Source: Chloroflexota bacterium
Lineage (GTDB): Bacteria > Chloroflexota > Dormibacteria > Dormibacterales > Dormibacteraceae
Length of the DNA: 6,650 nucleotides
Reading direction: 5' to 3'
NCBI GenBank assembly: GCA_005880755.1
Contig: VBGV01000127.1
Span: 1-6,650 of the forward strand
In this document: piece by piece, positions 6,074 to 6,650 of the stretch
Position numbering within the stretch: position 1 is the stretch's first letter
Layout: each line of letters opens with the position of its first letter
Translations under genes and position numbers: made by a program
Notes under the pieces: generated by a model
Told to the model about the DNA's origin: nothing
Seen by the model: the letters and a program-made list of their open reading frames with translations, nothing else
Database searches by the model: none

Positions 6074-6466
6074 TCATTCGTAATAAGTGTTGTTGTACTC
6101 GATCCAGCCCGGATTCGGGCAGCCGCCCGATGTCTGCGCGTGCGTGCAGTGCACTCCGTAGCGCGGCCCGGGATCGATGTAGAGCTGGCCGTGGATGACG
6201 ACGCCGTCCCCTTTGTGGATGGGAACGGCTTGGGCGAGGCTCGTGTTGTGGTCGACCTCGAGGATCTCGCCGGTGGTTGTCTTGACCTGGAATCGCTCGT
6301 GGTCGCCGCTCTGCACCGGGTCGTTCAGGACGGTCCCGTCGAACGTGACCTCCGCGCCGCTGGTGTTGTTCTGGATGTCCTGATGCAGGCCTTGGTCGTC
6401 GGCCGATTCACGGCCGCCGCAAGCGATCAGCACGATCGCCATCGCGATCAGCCCGATCCGCCTCAC
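6074..6466 (-). CDS. DUF3465-like lipoprotein
   Basis: The product is a 130-residue secreted lipoprotein. The N-terminus MRRIGLIAMAIVLIACGG is a short basic-plus-hydrophobic signal with lipobox LIAC, so Cys16 should be lipidated and the remaining ~115 residues exposed outside the membrane. The mature part matches my memory of DUF3465, a small OB-fold-like family: a strand with GTVLND, then HERFQVKTTTGEILEVDHNTSLA, VPIHKGDGVVIHGQLY, and a final GVHCTHA...GWIEYNNTYY. The aromatic/His ending GWI.(Y/H)N is the most telling part. Two Cys in the final third (HCTHAQTSGGC) could form a disulfide. GTG 6466 overlaps the hisA TGA as GTGA, a classic coupling arrangement; an AGGAGG lies only 1 nt before GTG, closer than usual. 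Family function is unknown, and a role linked to histidine synthesis is not implied. Confidence 0.82.
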   Translation of the reverse strand: MRRIGLIAMAIVLIACGGRESADDQGLHQDIQNNTSGAEVTFDGTVLNDPVQSGDHERFQVKTTTGEILEVDHNTSLAQAVPIHKGDGVVIHGQLYIDPGPRYGVHCTHAQTSGGCPNPGWIEYNNTYYE

Positions 6467-6650
6467 GCCTCCTGCGCTTGCTCCAGCGTGATCTTTCCCT
6501 CGTAGAGCGCCTTGCCGAGGATGACCGCTTCGGCGCCGGCCGCGGCCACCTGGCGTAGGTCGTCGACCGAAGCCACGCCTCCTGAATACTGCAGCTCGAA
6601 TCGGGTCATCTTGCGCACCCGGGCCAAGGTCTTGATGTCGGGTCCTGACA
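6463..6650 (-). CDS. hisA: HisA, phosphoribosylformimino-AICAR-phosphate isomerase, C-terminal part
   Basis: The last 62 codons of the gene are present; its 5' end lies beyond the right edge. The visible residues begin SGPDIKTLARV, followed by ELQYSGGVASVDDLRQVAAAGAEAVILGKALYEGKITLEQA and a TGA at 6463. The pairing of an SGG(V/I) phosphate loop with G(K/R)ALYEG and TLE(E/Q)A is typical of the C-terminal half of HisA (beta/alpha)8 barrels and distinguishes it from HisF, which lacks ALYEG. HisA converts ProFAR to PRFAR, the fourth step of histidine biosynthesis. The catalytic aspartates lie outside the window, so a dual-function PriA cannot be excluded in an actinobacterium. It is the first gene seen of the minus-strand operon, and its stop overlaps the GTG of the lipoprotein gene by 4 bp. 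Confidence 0.9.
   Translation of the reverse strand, partial: SGPDIKTLARVRKMTRFELQYSGGVASVDDLRQVAAAGAEAVILGKALYEGKITLEQAQEA

Noticed and set aside
5763..6198. Plus-strand frames of 106 and 109 codons over the gap and the lipoprotein 3' end
   Set aside because: They run antisense to the oxidoreductase start, the small Cys-rich gene and the lipoprotein gene, and show no motif or ribosome site. The minus-strand content explains the region better.
1..6650. CRISPR arrays, tRNA or rRNA genes, insertion sequences, prophage or defence genes
   Set aside because: I found no spaced direct repeats, transposase-like frames, terminal inverted repeats or recognisable RNA genes. All longer stretches are explained by ordinary protein genes.

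Overview
The window is GC-rich, gene-dense bacterial chromosome with G or C at most third codon positions. It carries housekeeping and accessory enzymes and no sign of phage, transposon, CRISPR, rRNA or tRNA genes. Non-ATG starts (GTG, TTG, probably one CTG) and weak Shine-Dalgarno sequences are common. This fits a high-GC soil-type lineage such as Actinobacteriota, Chloroflexota or Dormibacterota, but the sequence alone does not fix the phylum.

Layout, left to right. (1) 1-1490, plus strand: the 3' end of an ABC transporter ATPase gene overlaps the gene for its ABC-2 type permease. (2) 1418-2683, minus strand: an MFS_3-type drug or siderophore exporter whose 3' end runs 73 bp into the permease gene. 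(3) 2733-3194, plus strand: a small SRPBCC (polyketide cyclase/START-like) protein, divergent from the MFS gene. (4) 3184-4033, minus strand: a two-gene unit of a membrane-anchored unknown protein followed by a RidA-family protein. The RidA gene has no ATG, GTG or TTG at its real beginning and appears to start at CTG 4 nt after the upstream stop. (5) 4077-4853, plus strand: a classical SDR oxidoreductase. (6) 4850-6650, minus strand: an apparent operon read right to left as hisA (partial), a DUF3465-like lipoprotein, a tiny Cys-rich protein ending in CCGNYGEPGC, and a quinone oxidoreductase-like MDR enzyme.

The genes alternate in strand in small blocks. All three convergent junctions overlap (73, 11 and 4 bp), and the divergent junctions are only about 45-50 bp, so there is no room for conventional intrinsic terminators or separate long promoters. 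Functionally the window mixes export (ABC, MFS), redox or carbonyl detoxification (SDR, MDR), a Rid protein lacking the usual catalytic arginine, and histidine biosynthesis. I see no single coherent pathway. The most rewarding points are the CTG-start RidA gene, the unlisted Cys-rich small protein with its neighbouring mini-ORFs, and the overlapping gene ends.
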